Counted from the stretch's first letter, positions 26,402 to 35,700 are shown. The stretch is 64,000 nucleotides of DNA from Clostridiaceae bacterium M8S5 (GCA_029227815.1 CP118523.1:3534001-3598000); one strand, 5' to 3'. Notes: a model not told the origin generated them from the sequence alone. Program-made: numbers and translations.

Positions 26402-27064
26402 TTAATCTATTATCTTAGGGTAAACTTTTGCCCAAAGTATTTGAGTAGAAACTTCTTTTGGTAAAGGTGGTTTTTTTGATATACCATTATTGTTTATGTA
26501 CTCAGTTATTATATTTATCATATCTATTGGCTGTAGTTTAGAGATTTGTTTAATATTTTTAAATCCAGCATTCAAATATAAGCTTGCCCTTATGTTTTTT
26601 ACTCCTGGTAATCTCATCAAATCTGAAATACTAATCATTCTATCTAATTCATTAATTGGTATTTCCGTTTGTTCAGATAATATTTTTCTTTTCAATCTAG
26701 ATTGACTTAAAAGCATAAGTTGTCCGTTATCTTTGATTCCTTTAGCTTCAAGTTTTCTAACATATTCTTCTTTGAAACTATCAATTTTTTTTAGTTTTAC
26801 AGTCCTAAATCTTTGGAATATAAGTGTCCCTCTAAGCAATTTAACAATATCTTCCTCTAATCCTGTTCGATTTATTATTTTATTTATACCCTCTACATCT
26901 TCTGTAACTTTTAGAAAAGTTTGTGTGTCCTTTATTCCACAATTAATAATTGCCTTGCTAAGCTTATCAGCTATAGGAACTAATCCGTAATACCTTTTTA
27001 ATAGGCTTTCTTCTTTAAGAACTATAGGTAGTTTTTGCATTTGTAAGTTATCAAAAATACTCAT
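26402..27064 (-). CDS. DUF4332-like helix-hairpin-helix protein
   Basis: This 220-residue cytosolic protein consists of repeated helical units with helix-hairpin-helix character (for example YYGLVPIADKLSKAIINCGI, and DLMRLPGVKNIRASLYLNAG), resembling DUF4332-type domains found in nucleic-acid-binding proteins. The start at MSIFDN is favoured because GAGGAGA lies 5 bases before it. Two small genes follow upstream at close spacing. The function is unknown. Confidence 0.65.
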   Translation of the reverse strand: MSIFDNLQMQKLPIVLKEESLLKRYYGLVPIADKLSKAIINCGIKDTQTFLKVTEDVEGINKIINRTGLEEDIVKLLRGTLIFQRFRTVKLKKIDSFKEEYVRKLEAKGIKDNGQLMLLSQSRLKRKILSEQTEIPINELDRMISISDLMRLPGVKNIRASLYLNAGFKNIKQISKLQPIDMINIITEYINNNGISKKPPLPKEVSTQILWAKVYPKIID

Positions 27065-27094
27065 ATCATTCTCCTCATGCTTTAAAATCATTAT

Positions 27095-27298
27095 TTATAA
27101 ATCCTGTTTTTCCTCTATTGTTATGTATGTCCTCCATATATCACTCATGTGTTTATATGGATTCATCAACATATCAGCCATCTTATTGACATCACTTTGT
27201 CCTGCAATAGATAATCTCTGGTATGTTCGGTTGAGAGTACTATGTCTGTGTAACCATTCTATCATTAAACTAACTATACTATCAATCAGATTCATCAT
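27095..27298 (-). CDS. Small hypothetical protein (67 residues)
   Basis: This short, polar protein (IEWLHRHSTLNRTYQRLSIAG, then QSDVNKMADMLMNPYKHMSD) overlaps the end of the Spo0E-like gene by 17 bp and precedes the DUF4332-like gene by 31 bp, so it may be translated by coupling. No ribosome site of its own is evident. I do not recognise it. The three-gene layout supports it being real. Confidence 0.55.
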   Translation of the reverse strand: MMNLIDSIVSLMIEWLHRHSTLNRTYQRLSIAGQSDVNKMADMLMNPYKHMSDIWRTYITIEEKQDL

Positions 27299-27467
27299 TT
27301 TTAGAACTTATTATATTCTTTTGCTCTATATATATGTATCTATCTAATTTCTGACTTTTATCTACTACGCTATCCACATGTCCATACTTTTCATAATCTG
27401 TTTCAAGCTCTTGTCTTAATTTGTATATTCTATCTCTTATAGTACATTTTTTATTATTTATTTTCAT
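27282..27467 (-). CDS. Spo0E-like sporulation aspartyl-phosphate phosphatase
   Basis: This 61-residue protein has the two-helix layout of the Spo0E family and its signature SQKLDRYI (about 38-45, SQxLDxxI). Spo0E-like proteins remove phosphate from Spo0A~P and delay sporulation. An AGGAGG site lies before the ATG. It is divergent from an XRE regulator, with two inverted repeats between them, which suggests that regulator controls it. Confidence 0.78.
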   Translation of the reverse strand: MKINNKKCTIRDRIYKLRQELETDYEKYGHVDSVVDKSQKLDRYIYIEQKNIISSKNDESD

Positions 27468-27522
27468 CGTTTCCTCCTTATTATTTTTTTAAGTATAATA
27501 ATTGATAATATAGCTTATAATT

Positions 27523-27568
27523 ATTTTACAACCTTTTGGATGTAAAATCAACACAACCATATGGTTGT
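27523..27568. promoter_or_regulatory. Two operators between Spo0E-like and XRE genes
   Basis: ATTTTACA (27523-27530) and TGTAAAAT (27541-27548) form an inverted repeat with a 10-bp gap. ACAACCAT followed directly by ATGGTTGT (27553-27568) is a perfect 16-bp palindrome. Both contain ACAACC. They lie in the divergent promoter region and are probable binding sites of the XRE protein. Confidence 0.65.
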
Positions 27569-27594
27569 ATGTAATTATATTTATGGAGGTATTT

Positions 27595-27813
27595 ATGAAA
27601 AACTATAATAATATTATTAGAGATTTAAGAGAAGACCAAGACTTATCTCAAAGCTTTATTGCAAGTATACTAGGAACTTCTCAACAAATCTATTCTCGCT
27701 ATGAATTAGGCATTAGAGAACTTCCCATAAAACATCTCATAACACTTTGTAAATTTTACAATGTAAGCGCTGATTATATACTTTGTTTAAAAAAGTCAAA
27801 AGATAAAAAATAG
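27595..27813 (+). CDS. XRE-family helix-turn-helix regulator
   Basis: This 72-residue single-domain regulator has the helix-turn-helix SFIASILGTSQQIYSRYELG (about 20-40) and the family's C-terminal SADYIL. The start follows GGAGGT by 4 bases, and upstream in-frame codons are ignored. It is probably autoregulated through the operators directly upstream and may link to sporulation timing via the divergent Spo0E-like gene. Confidence 0.87.
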   Translation: MKNYNNIIRDLREDQDLSQSFIASILGTSQQIYSRYELGIRELPIKHLITLCKFYNVSADYILCLKKSKDKK

Positions 27814-27824
27814 TACTAAAAAAA

Positions 27825-27865
27825 CACTAGAAAGATGTCTATGTCTATAAGACATCCTTCTAGTG
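27825..27865. terminator. Bidirectional terminator between XRE and ABC ATPase genes
   Basis: CACTAGAA-GATGTCT pairs with AGACATC-TTCTAGTG around 9 bases. A-rich flanks give T-runs on the minus strand. Confidence 0.8.
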
Positions 27866-27868
27866 AAA

Positions 27869-28561
27869 TTAATTTATAATACATTCTATAATTTTATTTC
27901 TTATTTCTATTAATTCTTTGTCTTTTAAGCTTCTTTTTCCTTTAGGTTTATCTATATCAATCTCTTTAATAGGTTTAGTTGGCCTACTTGATAAAACTAC
28001 TATTCTATCTCCTAATAAAAGTGCCTCATCAATTTCGTGTGTTACAAACACTACAGCACATTTCTTTGTATGCCATAACTCTAGTAACTGATCTATCATA
28101 TTAAATCTTAAGTTATAATCTAGTGATTTAAATGGTTCATCCATCAAAAGTAAATTAGCATCATAGTTAAACGCCCTAGCTATTGCACATCGTTGTCTCA
28201 TTCCTCCGCTAAGTTCAAGAGGATAGTGTTCTTCAAACCCTTTTAAACCAACCTTTTCTATCAATGATAGGATATGTTCTTTTGATTGTTTCTTATTTAC
28301 AATTTGTATATTTTCGTATACATTTCTCCATGGTAATAGTCTATCCTCTTGAAAAACATAACTGATATTATCACTTTTGTTCTCAAGTTCTCCACTACAA
28401 GGATATATATATCCTGATATCATATTTAAAAGTGTGGATTTTCCACATCCTGATGGTCCAATGATACATACTATTTCATTTTTACTAACTACTAATGAAA
28501 AATCCTTTAATACTTGTATATTTTCAAAGTTTTTTTCTATTTTGTTTAACTGTAATATCAT
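27869..28561 (-). CDS. ABC transporter ATPase, TauB/SsuB type
   Basis: This 230-residue ATPase has Walker A GPSGCGKST (about 35), Q-loop FQEDRLLPW, signature LSGGMRQR, Walker B LLLMDEP and switch THEIDEAL. QEDRLLPW is typical of ATPases importing nitrate, sulfonate, taurine or thiamine precursors. Its ATG overlaps the permease stop by 4 bp, so the transporter is one operon. Confidence 0.92.
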   Translation of the reverse strand: MILQLNKIEKNFENIQVLKDFSLVVSKNEIVCIIGPSGCGKSTLLNMISGYIYPCSGELENKSDNISYVFQEDRLLPWRNVYENIQIVNKKQSKEHILSLIEKVGLKGFEEHYPLELSGGMRQRCAIARAFNYDANLLLMDEPFKSLDYNLRFNMIDQLLELWHTKKCAVVFVTHEIDEALLLGDRIVVLSSRPTKPIKEIDIDKPKGKRSLKDKELIEIRNKIIECIIN

Positions 28562-29337
28562 CGTGTTTTCCTCACTAATTTAAATAGATTTTGTCTTCTA
28601 CGGTTAAAACTAAATAACACATCTATAATCTTTTGAGATACCCCTCCTAATATAACTATTATTATTGTCCATGCTAACACTTTTCCTGTCTCAATGTTTA
28701 GTCTTGCATTAGTAATTTGAGAGCCTATCCCTGTATTGGAACTAAGAACCTCACCCATTATTACAAGCTTCCAGCCAAGTCCAACAGCTATCGTTACACC
28801 TGATTTAAAATATGATCTTAGAGACGGTATTGTAATATTAATAAGTATATCTTTCTTATTTAAGGTAAATATATGTGCCATTTCTATTAACTTTTTATCT
28901 ATACTTTGATAGCCTTCCATAATATTTATTATCAAGATAGGTAAACTGGCTATAAATACTATAAAAATAGTAGCTTTTCCATTTAATCCAAACCAAATCA
29001 TAGCTAGCGCTAGCCAAGAAATTGGTGGTGTGGCTTGCACTAGATGGAAAATAGGCTGAAATAAATCTCTTATCTTTTTGCTTTCACCAATAACTATACC
29101 TAATATACTACCAATAAATATAGCAAGTCCTAAGCCTATCAAAAGCCTTTTTACTGTTATTAATACGTGCACTATAAAATCACTACTCAATAATAACTTA
29201 TAAGTGTCTTTCAGTGTGATTATAGGCCCTGGGAGTATTAATGGTGAATACATCTTTGCTAATATACCCCAAAGCGCTAATAGTACTATGATTGTTTTTA
29301 AAATACTTTTATTTCTTCTTGTAATAATAGTTTTCAT
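28558..29337 (-). CDS. ABC transporter permease, TauC/SsuC type
   Basis: This 259-residue permease has six predicted helices and the EAA-type loop (about 160-190). The start is set at MKTIITRRNK after GGAGGG; the longer frame would overlap the upstream gene by 80 bp, this one by 29 bp. It forms the channel with the ATPase at 27869. Confidence 0.88.
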   Translation of the reverse strand: MKTIITRRNKSILKTIIVLLALWGILAKMYSPLILPGPIITLKDTYKLLLSSDFIVHVLITVKRLLIGLGLAIFIGSILGIVIGESKKIRDLFQPIFHLVQATPPISWLALAMIWFGLNGKATIFIVFIASLPILIINIMEGYQSIDKKLIEMAHIFTLNKKDILINITIPSLRSYFKSGVTIAVGLGWKLVIMGEVLSSNTGIGSQITNARLNIETGKVLAWTIIIVILGGVSQKIIDVLFSFNRRRQNLFKLVRKTR

Positions 29338-30301
29338 CTGGAGTTTTCCCTCCGATACTCTCCTTGTTTGATTTTGTAAGCAATTCATAGTATTTTTCTA
29401 AATCCTTTTTTGAATCCACAGAAGTTTTGTAGTTTAATCCTGCTGTAGGTAATGATTTAGCTATCAGTTTGTTATTTAATCCTAGATATTTTTCAGTTAA
29501 TTTAGCCATTTCAGCTGGATTTTCTAACGCCCAATTTAGGGCTTTCTCATATTCTGATTCAAATAGTTCTACTAACTCCTTGTTCTGCTTTAAAAATTTC
29601 TTATTAGTTACTATCCCTGCATTTGGAATCTCATACTCCCCACCATTAACCTTTTTCCATTCTTTCATATAATCAAACACTACTTTTACATCCTTGTTTC
29701 CCATTTGACTTGCAGTTATAAATGGCTGGATATTCACAGCATATTTTATTTTTCCTGCCTTCATCATTTGAGCTATTTGTGGTGGTGTAGAATATACTAG
29801 CTCTACATCAACTCCAACCTCTAAACCATTTTCTTTCAAGAAAAATTGTGTTACTATATCAGGTGGAGCACTCTTATACGGTATATACAATTTCTTTCCT
29901 TTTAAGTCCTTCCATTCTTTGAAATTAGAATCTGTACTTGCAAGATACATTACTCCCCATGTATCAACATTTGTTAGCTTAATATCAACACCTTTATTAT
30001 AGAGTTTAGCTGCAGTATTTACAGGCATAGCTAAGAATCCAAAATCAGAATTTGTTGCAATAGTTAATAATTCTTCAACACCATTCCATACCTTAAACTC
30101 TATTTTCACATTATCTCCAAGTGCATTTGTATCCATCATTCTAAGCAATGGGAATGTAGGTGGCGCTTTCGGGCCACTAAATACAATCTTTATCTCTTCT
30201 TTATTTTCTTTTGTTACGTTTTTATCCTGCCCATCTTGCTTGCAACCAAACAACATTGTCAAACTGAATACTATAACTAATATACCTAATATTCTACGCA
30301 T
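29309..30301 (-). CDS. NMT1/SsuA-like substrate-binding lipoprotein
   Basis: This 330-residue lipoprotein has a lipobox LFGC (Cys at about 20) and a NMT1/THI5-like fold. Features include the ligand-loop block PPTFPLL, a core DLKGKKLYIPYKSAPPDIV, and AVNIQPFITASQ. It captures a small ligand for the permease. The family covers sulfonates, nitrate, pyrimidine precursors and aromatic acids. Next to two cupins and an acyl-CoA dehydratase activase, an organic acid or aromatic ligand is possible, but this is inference. Confidence 0.87.
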   Translation of the reverse strand: MRRILGILVIVFSLTMLFGCKQDGQDKNVTKENKEEIKIVFSGPKAPPTFPLLRMMDTNALGDNVKIEFKVWNGVEELLTIATNSDFGFLAMPVNTAAKLYNKGVDIKLTNVDTWGVMYLASTDSNFKEWKDLKGKKLYIPYKSAPPDIVTQFFLKENGLEVGVDVELVYSTPPQIAQMMKAGKIKYAVNIQPFITASQMGNKDVKVVFDYMKEWKKVNGGEYEIPNAGIVTNKKFLKQNKELVELFESEYEKALNWALENPAEMAKLTEKYLGLNNKLIAKSLPTAGLNYKTSVDSKKDLEKYYELLTKSNKESIGGKTPDENYYYKKK

Positions 30302-30312
30302 TTTATTCCTCC

Positions 30313-30660
30313 TTATGACTGTGGTTTTACTATTACTATCATTATTTTTGACTTTTCTAAAACATCAATACTGTGTAATACATCTGGTGGTATAACTATT
30401 GACTTACCCTCACATAATATGTTTTTGCTTTCTTCATTAATTGTAATCTGCGCCTTACCTTCGAACACATATATCATAGTATCCCCTGGCATTGAATACT
30501 CGCTTACTCCTTCTCCTTCATCAAAGGCAAATAACGTCATACTAAAATCTTCTCGTTGTACTAATGTACGACTTTCAACTCCACCATCAACATAATCTAT
30601 TAGATTTTTAAGTTCTAATACTTCACTAAAATCTATATTCTTTATAAATTTCTCTTCCAT
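30313..30660 (-). CDS. Single-domain cupin, copy 2
   Basis: This 115-residue beta-barrel protein has GDTMIYVFEGKAQITI and PPDVLHSIDVLE. Cupin motif 1 is incomplete (no HxH), while the motif 2 His is present, so metal binding is uncertain. It is closely related to the gene upstream (tandem duplicate) and lies 12 bp from the binding-protein gene. It could bind the transported ligand or act as a sensor. Confidence 0.85.
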   Translation of the reverse strand: MEEKFIKNIDFSEVLELKNLIDYVDGGVESRTLVQREDFSMTLFAFDEGEGVSEYSMPGDTMIYVFEGKAQITINEESKNILCEGKSIVIPPDVLHSIDVLEKSKIMIVIVKPQS

Positions 30661-30682
30661 ATATAAATCTCCATTCTATTGT

Positions 30683-31030
30683 CTATTTTTGAGGTTTTAC
30701 AACTGTTAGATACATTTTAAATCTCTCTATTGCCTCTAGCGCATGTGGTACATTTGCTGGCATTACTGCTGTCTGACCTTCTTTTAGTACAACCTTGGTA
30801 TCTTCTCCTATCGTTACTTTAACACTTCCCTCCATAACATAAATCATGGCATCTCCTGGTGCTGAATGAGTACTTAGTCCTTCCCCTTTGTCAAATGCAA
30901 ACAAAGTTATACTAAGATCGTTTCTTTGCACAAGCGTCTTGCTACTAACTCTTCCTTTTGCATATTCAACTAAATTTTTAAGCTCTAACACCTCTTCAAA
31001 TGGTATGTTTTTAATAAATTTTTCTTTCAT
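30683..31030 (-). CDS. Single-domain cupin, copy 1
   Basis: This 115-residue paralog of the next gene has the shared N-terminus MKEKFIKNI, FEEVLELKNL, then SAPGDAMIYVMEGSVKV and PANVPHALEAIE. An extra His (THSAPGD) gives a better metal site than in the other copy. Tight spacing puts it in the activase-cupin-ABC operon. Confidence 0.85.
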   Translation of the reverse strand: MKEKFIKNIPFEEVLELKNLVEYAKGRVSSKTLVQRNDLSITLFAFDKGEGLSTHSAPGDAMIYVMEGSVKVTIGEDTKVVLKEGQTAVMPANVPHALEAIERFKMYLTVVKPQK

Positions 31031-31062
31031 TATTTATCCTCCTTATGTTGTAATTTAATATT

Positions 31063-34000
31063 CTAAATATAATATATAAAATTTTGTATTTTTTCTTCAT
31101 TAGAACTATGCAAGCTACCATCAAAACACAGCTGTAATATCGGTATATCTTCCTTTTCTGTTTTTAGTAGATTGATAATAGTGCTAGTATTTTCATACAT
31201 AGAACTCATTGCTAGTACTCCATCTATGTTATTAGTACATCTCATTTGCTTAGCTATTCGATATCTTCCATTTCCTCCACTGTAAAGAGGTAATAATTCA
31301 TCAGCAACTTTTATCAATTCATCTATATCATTATCAAATGGACTATATATACCCAAAGTATCTGAGATCTTTTTTATAATGTCTTCAACTCTATAAAGAT
31401 TTTGTTTTATATTATTGTTTTGTTTTTTATCTTTGTAGAAGTCACACCATCTAAAATACAATGTTTCAGATATAGGCTGATAATATATCTTGTTTTTTTT
31501 CTCTAAACTACTTAATTGATTGTTATTTAATATATCATTGTAAACTACACTTAACTCTCCAAGTGCATATAGATGTTTATCATATTTTTTCTTGGATAAT
31601 AATTGTTTAATACGTTCTGCTATAGTTATTATCGTATTTTCATTAAGTGTCCCAGATTTTATATTACTCTTTATTTTATCTAATAACGTATCTCTATAAT
31701 CTTTTGGTGATGACATAATTAAATCTCCAGCAATAAGTAATAGGACAAAACTATATCCATATCTTTTTTCTTCTAACAAATCTTCAATAAAAGGTGATTC
31801 AACATCTATATCATCATATCCTGATAATCTTAGTTTTTGCTCGATTATTCTACTATATTGCCCAAATGTCTCACTACCTTCTGTCTGAGGAATCCATATC
31901 TTAGCTCTTCCATGTATTTTATTTATTTGTGAAAATACATCACCTATTAATGACATCATTGATAAATATTCTTTAGAAGTTGTATGTTTTTTACCTATTT
32001 CTATTGACTCTTTATCTGTCTGCTTTAATAAACTCACTTCTAAACCCTTGTTTTCAAAAAATGACTTTAGCAAATCGCTATATGGGTATAGATAAGGCAA
32101 TATTATATGTTCACTTTCTTTCTTTTGATGGACTTTTCTTTTTTCATCGTCTTTGTAATCACTGTTTTTTAAACTTTCTACAAATGCTTCAAGTCTCGTC
32201 ATCACACCAACATTAGAATCATGCTCGTCAACCTCAATATGCAAATATGGTTTATTACCCATTTCTTGTTTGAAATAATGACTTAAAACTGTATCTGGAC
32301 CACATCCATGATTTGTTAGATATATTGCATATAAATTTTTACTTTCTTTAACTATCTTTGCACCAGATAGGATATGCTGACCAAATGCCCAATACATGTT
32401 GCTGTAATCATCAGACAAATCATAGCTATGTGCTGGTAAATTTGAAAGTGTTAAAACTTTATGTCCCATCTGTCTTAATTTTCTAGGAATCTGCATATTT
32501 AATCCTTCGTCTGCAATCCCATAAGCTCTAGTTATTATTACAAATACTTTTTCTTCATCTCTTAGAGAATCTATAACTTCTTCTCCAAGTTTTTCAACTT
32601 CCTTCTCAAATTCCTTAAATCGCTTCATACCTTTTGCCAAAGCTATTGACGTTTGCATTTTATTTTTACCTAAACTTTTACCTAAGTCTAATAATGTTTG
32701 CATGATATACTTTTTACCGAATTTAAATGACAATGCTGGTGAAAGTAGTTTTATCCCTCTATTTTTTAAGTTCATAGTCTTCTCGACTATAGAAGGAGCA
32801 GTTTGCATATAAACACAAGCATAATCTTTTCTAGCTTTCGATATTGGGTGTTTCATAGTGTAAAGACTAGGCAAAAATATATAGTCTACTCCTTTATTAA
32901 TAAGCGTTGCAACATGTCCATTTATGAGTTTTATAGGATAACATGTTTCATCTAATGAATACTCTTGACTAAGCGCTACTATTTCTTTATTAGTTCCTTC
33001 AGATAAGATTACGTTAAAACCTAATGATTTAAAAAACTCATTAAACATAGGAAACAACTTGTGTATAAACAATACTCTAGGTATCCCTATAGTCTTTTTC
33101 CCTTGCTCTATATGACCTGTGTATCCTTTTAAAAATAGCTCGTTTATTTGGTCATCTACATTACATATATCTTTAACTTCCTTATCTTCTTTTTTCTTAT
33201 CTTCTAAATCTTCCTTTGTTATCAGCGCCACTCCATATGCTCCAGTTACGCTAAAAAAAGGCGGTGTTTTTATATCCTTATTTAAAACAGCTTTAAAAGC
33301 ATTGACTACAGATTGATTGTGAGCGATTCCCCCCTGTAAAAAGATATTTTCTCCAATTGGTTTGCCAGCAACTACTTTGTTTAAATAATTGTTAACTATT
33401 GAATAACTTAAACCAGCTGTAATATCTTCCTTACTCTTACCATTTGCTAATGCTTTGGATATATTTCCTTCAATAAAAACTGTACATCTATCTCCAAGAT
33501 TAACCGGTCTCTCTCCTTTTAATGCAATACTTTGATAATCCTCTATATTGATATCAAGTTTTTTGGCTTGTTCTTCAATAAACGATCCTGTTCCAGCTGC
33601 ACAGATTTTGTTCATCTGAAAATCTACTACCCTTTTATTTTTTATTCTTATATATTTTGAATCCTGTCCCCCTATTTCAAAAATAGTGTCAACATCTTCA
33701 TCTATATTGATAGCCCCTTTTGCTTGAGCTGTAATTTCATTAACTATAACATCTGCTTTTAGTTCTCTTCCTATCAAGTTTCTACCAGAGCCAGTTGTTC
33801 CTATGCCTAATATATTTAACTTACCATTAAACTCACCATATAAGGATTCTAAACCAGACTTTACTGCTTGTCTGGGATTCCCCTTAGTTCTCAAGTACCT
33901 ATATGCTACAACATCACCCATATCATCTATCAACACTAGATTAGTACTAGTAGATCCTATATCTATCCCTAAATAACCGTTAATATCTCCTTTTACAAGC

Positions 34001-34899
34001 TTACATGCATGCTTATTTTCATGATTATATTTTCCAAACTCTATTAGTGGTCTAAGAACACTAGTATTATCTTCGCTTGCTCTAGGTACGCTTATTTGTC
34101 TAACTACTTCACTAATATCACATACCATATTTTTATCTTTAGCTAATAATGCACACCCTAATGCCCCTATATTTGAACTTTCTTTTTCAACTACTAAATC
34201 ATCTTCTTTTAATTTTAAGATATCTACTAGAGCTTTAATAACCCCTTCATTTTTCGCAACACCACCCACAAACATTATAGGTTTTGCTAAAGGCATACGT
34301 TGTAATACATTTGATTTATAATTCCTTGCAAGTGCATATGCTAACCCCATCAAAATATCTTCAACTTTAGCACCATCTTGCTGATGATGAATCATGTCTG
34401 TTTTAGAAAACACACTGCATCTACCGGCTATCCTTGGAATTTGTGTAGCTTTTAAGGTATAATCTGAATATTCATCGAGTTTGATGCCTAGCCTTGATAC
34501 TTGCTCCTCTAAGAAAGAACCAGTACCGGCTGAACAGCTAGAATTCATTGCATATTTTATATTTGATTTATTATCACTACTTATATTTGTTATATATCTT
34601 GAACTTTGTGCTCCTATCTCAATTATTGATTGAATGTCTTTATTTGTGTATAGCGTGCCTTCTATAACTGCTGACAAATCATTTAGTTGATTTTTAAACC
34701 CTTTTGCATAACTTCCAATAAATCCAATATAACAACTAGAAACATTGAATTTCTCCTTGGTTATTTCTAGCTCTTTTTTTAATAACTCTTTTATATTCCC
34801 ATGGTGAAATGTACAAACTTGATATACAATATCACCTTTTTTATTTAATATGACAATTTTTAATGTTGCATATCCAATATCTATCCCAATGCTATACAT
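31063..34899 (-). CDS. 2-Hydroxyacyl-CoA dehydratase activase-related fusion protein (BadF/BcrA + DUF2229)
   Basis: This protein of about 1279 residues carries two BadF/BadG/BcrA/HgdC ATPase domains. Domain 1 (about 1-255) has GIDIGYATLK, NSSCSAGTGSF and GRCSVF. Domain 2 (about 310-570) has GIDIGSTSTN, FEIGGQDSKYIRI, NKICAAGTGSF and GDRCTVF. The Cys in each SAGTGSF/AAGTGSF and RC-x-VF pair match the [4Fe-4S] ligands of activases that fire one electron into a dehydratase or reductase. A DUF2229 region (about 615 on; IGIPRVLF, DETCYPIK) and a C-terminal domain follow. Large fusions of this type are common in anaerobes with unknown substrates. The ATG after GGAGGG is used; Crp/Fnr is divergent. 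Confidence 0.9.
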   Translation of the reverse strand: MYSIGIDIGYATLKIVILNKKGDIVYQVCTFHHGNIKELLKKELEITKEKFNVSSCYIGFIGSYAKGFKNQLNDLSAVIEGTLYTNKDIQSIIEIGAQSSRYITNISSDNKSNIKYAMNSSCSAGTGSFLEEQVSRLGIKLDEYSDYTLKATQIPRIAGRCSVFSKTDMIHHQQDGAKVEDILMGLAYALARNYKSNVLQRMPLAKPIMFVGGVAKNEGVIKALVDILKLKEDDLVVEKESSNIGALGCALLAKDKNMVCDISEVVRQISVPRASEDNTSVLRPLIEFGKYNHENKHACKLVKGDINGYLGIDIGSTSTNLVLIDDMGDVVAYRYLRTKGNPRQAVKSGLESLYGEFNGKLNILGIGTTGSGRNLIGRELKADVIVNEITAQAKGAINIDEDVDTIFEIGGQDSKYIRIKNKRVVDFQMNKICAAGTGSFIEEQAKKLDINIEDYQSIALKGERPVNLGDRCTVFIEGNISKALANGKSKEDITAGLSYSIVNNYLNKVVAGKPIGENIFLQGGIAHNQSVVNAFKAVLNKDIKTPPFFSVTGAYGVALITKEDLEDKKKEDKEVKDICNVDDQINELFLKGYTGHIEQGKKTIGIPRVLFIHKLFPMFNEFFKSLGFNVILSEGTNKEIVALSQEYSLDETCYPIKLINGHVATLINKGVDYIFLPSLYTMKHPISKARKDYACVYMQTAPSIVEKTMNLKNRGIKLLSPALSFKFGKKYIMQTLLDLGKSLGKNKMQTSIALAKGMKRFKEFEKEVEKLGEEVIDSLRDEEKVFVIITRAYGIADEGLNMQIPRKLRQMGHKVLTLSNLPAHSYDLSDDYSNMYWAFGQHILSGAKIVKESKNLYAIYLTNHGCGPDTVLSHYFKQEMGNKPYLHIEVDEHDSNVGVMTRLEAFVESLKNSDYKDDEKRKVHQKKESEHIILPYLYPYSDLLKSFFENKGLEVSLLKQTDKESIEIGKKHTTSKEYLSMMSLIGDVFSQINKIHGRAKIWIPQTEGSETFGQYSRIIEQKLRLSGYDDIDVESPFIEDLLEEKRYGYSFVLLLIAGDLIMSSPKDYRDTLLDKIKSNIKSGTLNENTIITIAERIKQLLSKKKYDKHLYALGELSVVYNDILNNNQLSSLEKKNKIYYQPISETLYFRWCDFYKDKKQNNNIKQNLYRVEDIIKKISDTLGIYSPFDNDIDELIKVADELLPLYSGGNGRYRIAKQMRCTNNIDGVLAMSSMYENTSTIINLLKTEKEDIPILQLCFDGSLHSSNEEKIQNFIYYI

Positions 34900-34968
34900 G
34901 TCACCCTCCATTTTAATATTGATAATCTTTATCATTTACATATCTATAACATTATAGTACAATTACTA

Positions 34969-34988
34969 TATAGATACACGTATCTATA
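34969..34988. promoter_or_regulatory. Inverted repeat between the activase and Crp/Fnr genes
   Basis: TATAGATAC and GTATCTATA are separated by 2 bp, and a related half-site CATATCTATA lies at 34939. Its position in the short divergent region, 29 bp before the regulator start, suits binding by the adjacent Crp/Fnr protein. It does not match the classical TTGAT or TGTGA half-sites. Confidence 0.6.
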
Positions 34989-35016
34989 GCTACTTTTTGA
35001 AAATTTGGAGGTACTT

Positions 35017-35700
35017 ATGAAAAATATAGCTAACTATCTCTATGACACTGTGCTTTTTAGGGGTAAAAACATAAATGAAATAGCTGAAATACTATCAACT
35101 ATTGATTACAATATTTGTTCTTATAAAAAAAATGATTTGATATTCAACGTGGAACAATCCACTAAAAATATAGGTATTATCTTAGAAGGATGTATAGAAG
35201 TTCAGAAAAATCTTGCTAATGGAAACATCATCAACATACTATACAAAAAAACAGGCGATCTCTTTGGAGAAGGTTCTGTATTTTCTAAAGCATCAACATA
35301 TCCTTGTAATATTTATTCTGAGACAGAAAGCACCATACTTTTAGTATCAAAAAATGCTATGCTGGAGTTGTTATCTTCTGATAAACAGTTACTTGACAAT
35401 TTCTTATCATCTTTTGCAAATAGAGTATTGATGTTAAATCTTAAGGCAGAGTTATTGTGTTATTCATCTATACAGAAAAAAATCGCTTTTTCTTTACTCT
35501 ATTTAATGAATGAACATACTTATGGTAATACAGTACGTCTACCTTTTACAAAAAAAACATGGTCTGAACATTTGAATGTATCTAGACCATCCTTTTTTAG
35601 AGAAATAAAAAAACTTCAAAAGCAAAATATATTGCATATAAACGATAGAGATATAACTATACTTGATATGGATAATTTGACAAATATCATAAATAAGTAG
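35017..35700 (+). CDS. Crp/Fnr-family transcription regulator
   Basis: This 227-residue regulator has an N-terminal cNMP-binding-like beta-barrel (about 25-120; EGCIEVQK, KTGDLFGEGSVF) and a C-terminal winged helix (about 150-215; WSEHLNVSRPSFFREIKKLQ). No Cys cluster for an Fe-S centre is present, so it is not a classical Fnr. Related clostridial regulators bind haem, haloaromatics or other ligands. The GGAGGT ribosome site decides the ATG. It probably controls the divergent activase-cupin-ABC operon. Confidence 0.9.
   Translation: MKNIANYLYDTVLFRGKNINEIAEILSTIDYNICSYKKNDLIFNVEQSTKNIGIILEGCIEVQKNLANGNIINILYKKTGDLFGEGSVFSKASTYPCNIYSETESTILLVSKNAMLELLSSDKQLLDNFLSSFANRVLMLNLKAELLCYSSIQKKIAFSLLYLMNEHTYGNTVRLPFTKKTWSEHLNVSRPSFFREIKKLQKQNILHINDRDITILDMDNLTNIINK

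Noticed and set aside
27869..31030. Assignment of the ABC transporter to taurine, nitrate, thiamine or selenium/arsenic-associated (Sao) systems
   Set aside because: Motifs are shared by the whole NMT1/SsuA family, and none of the accompanying marker genes of those systems is present.
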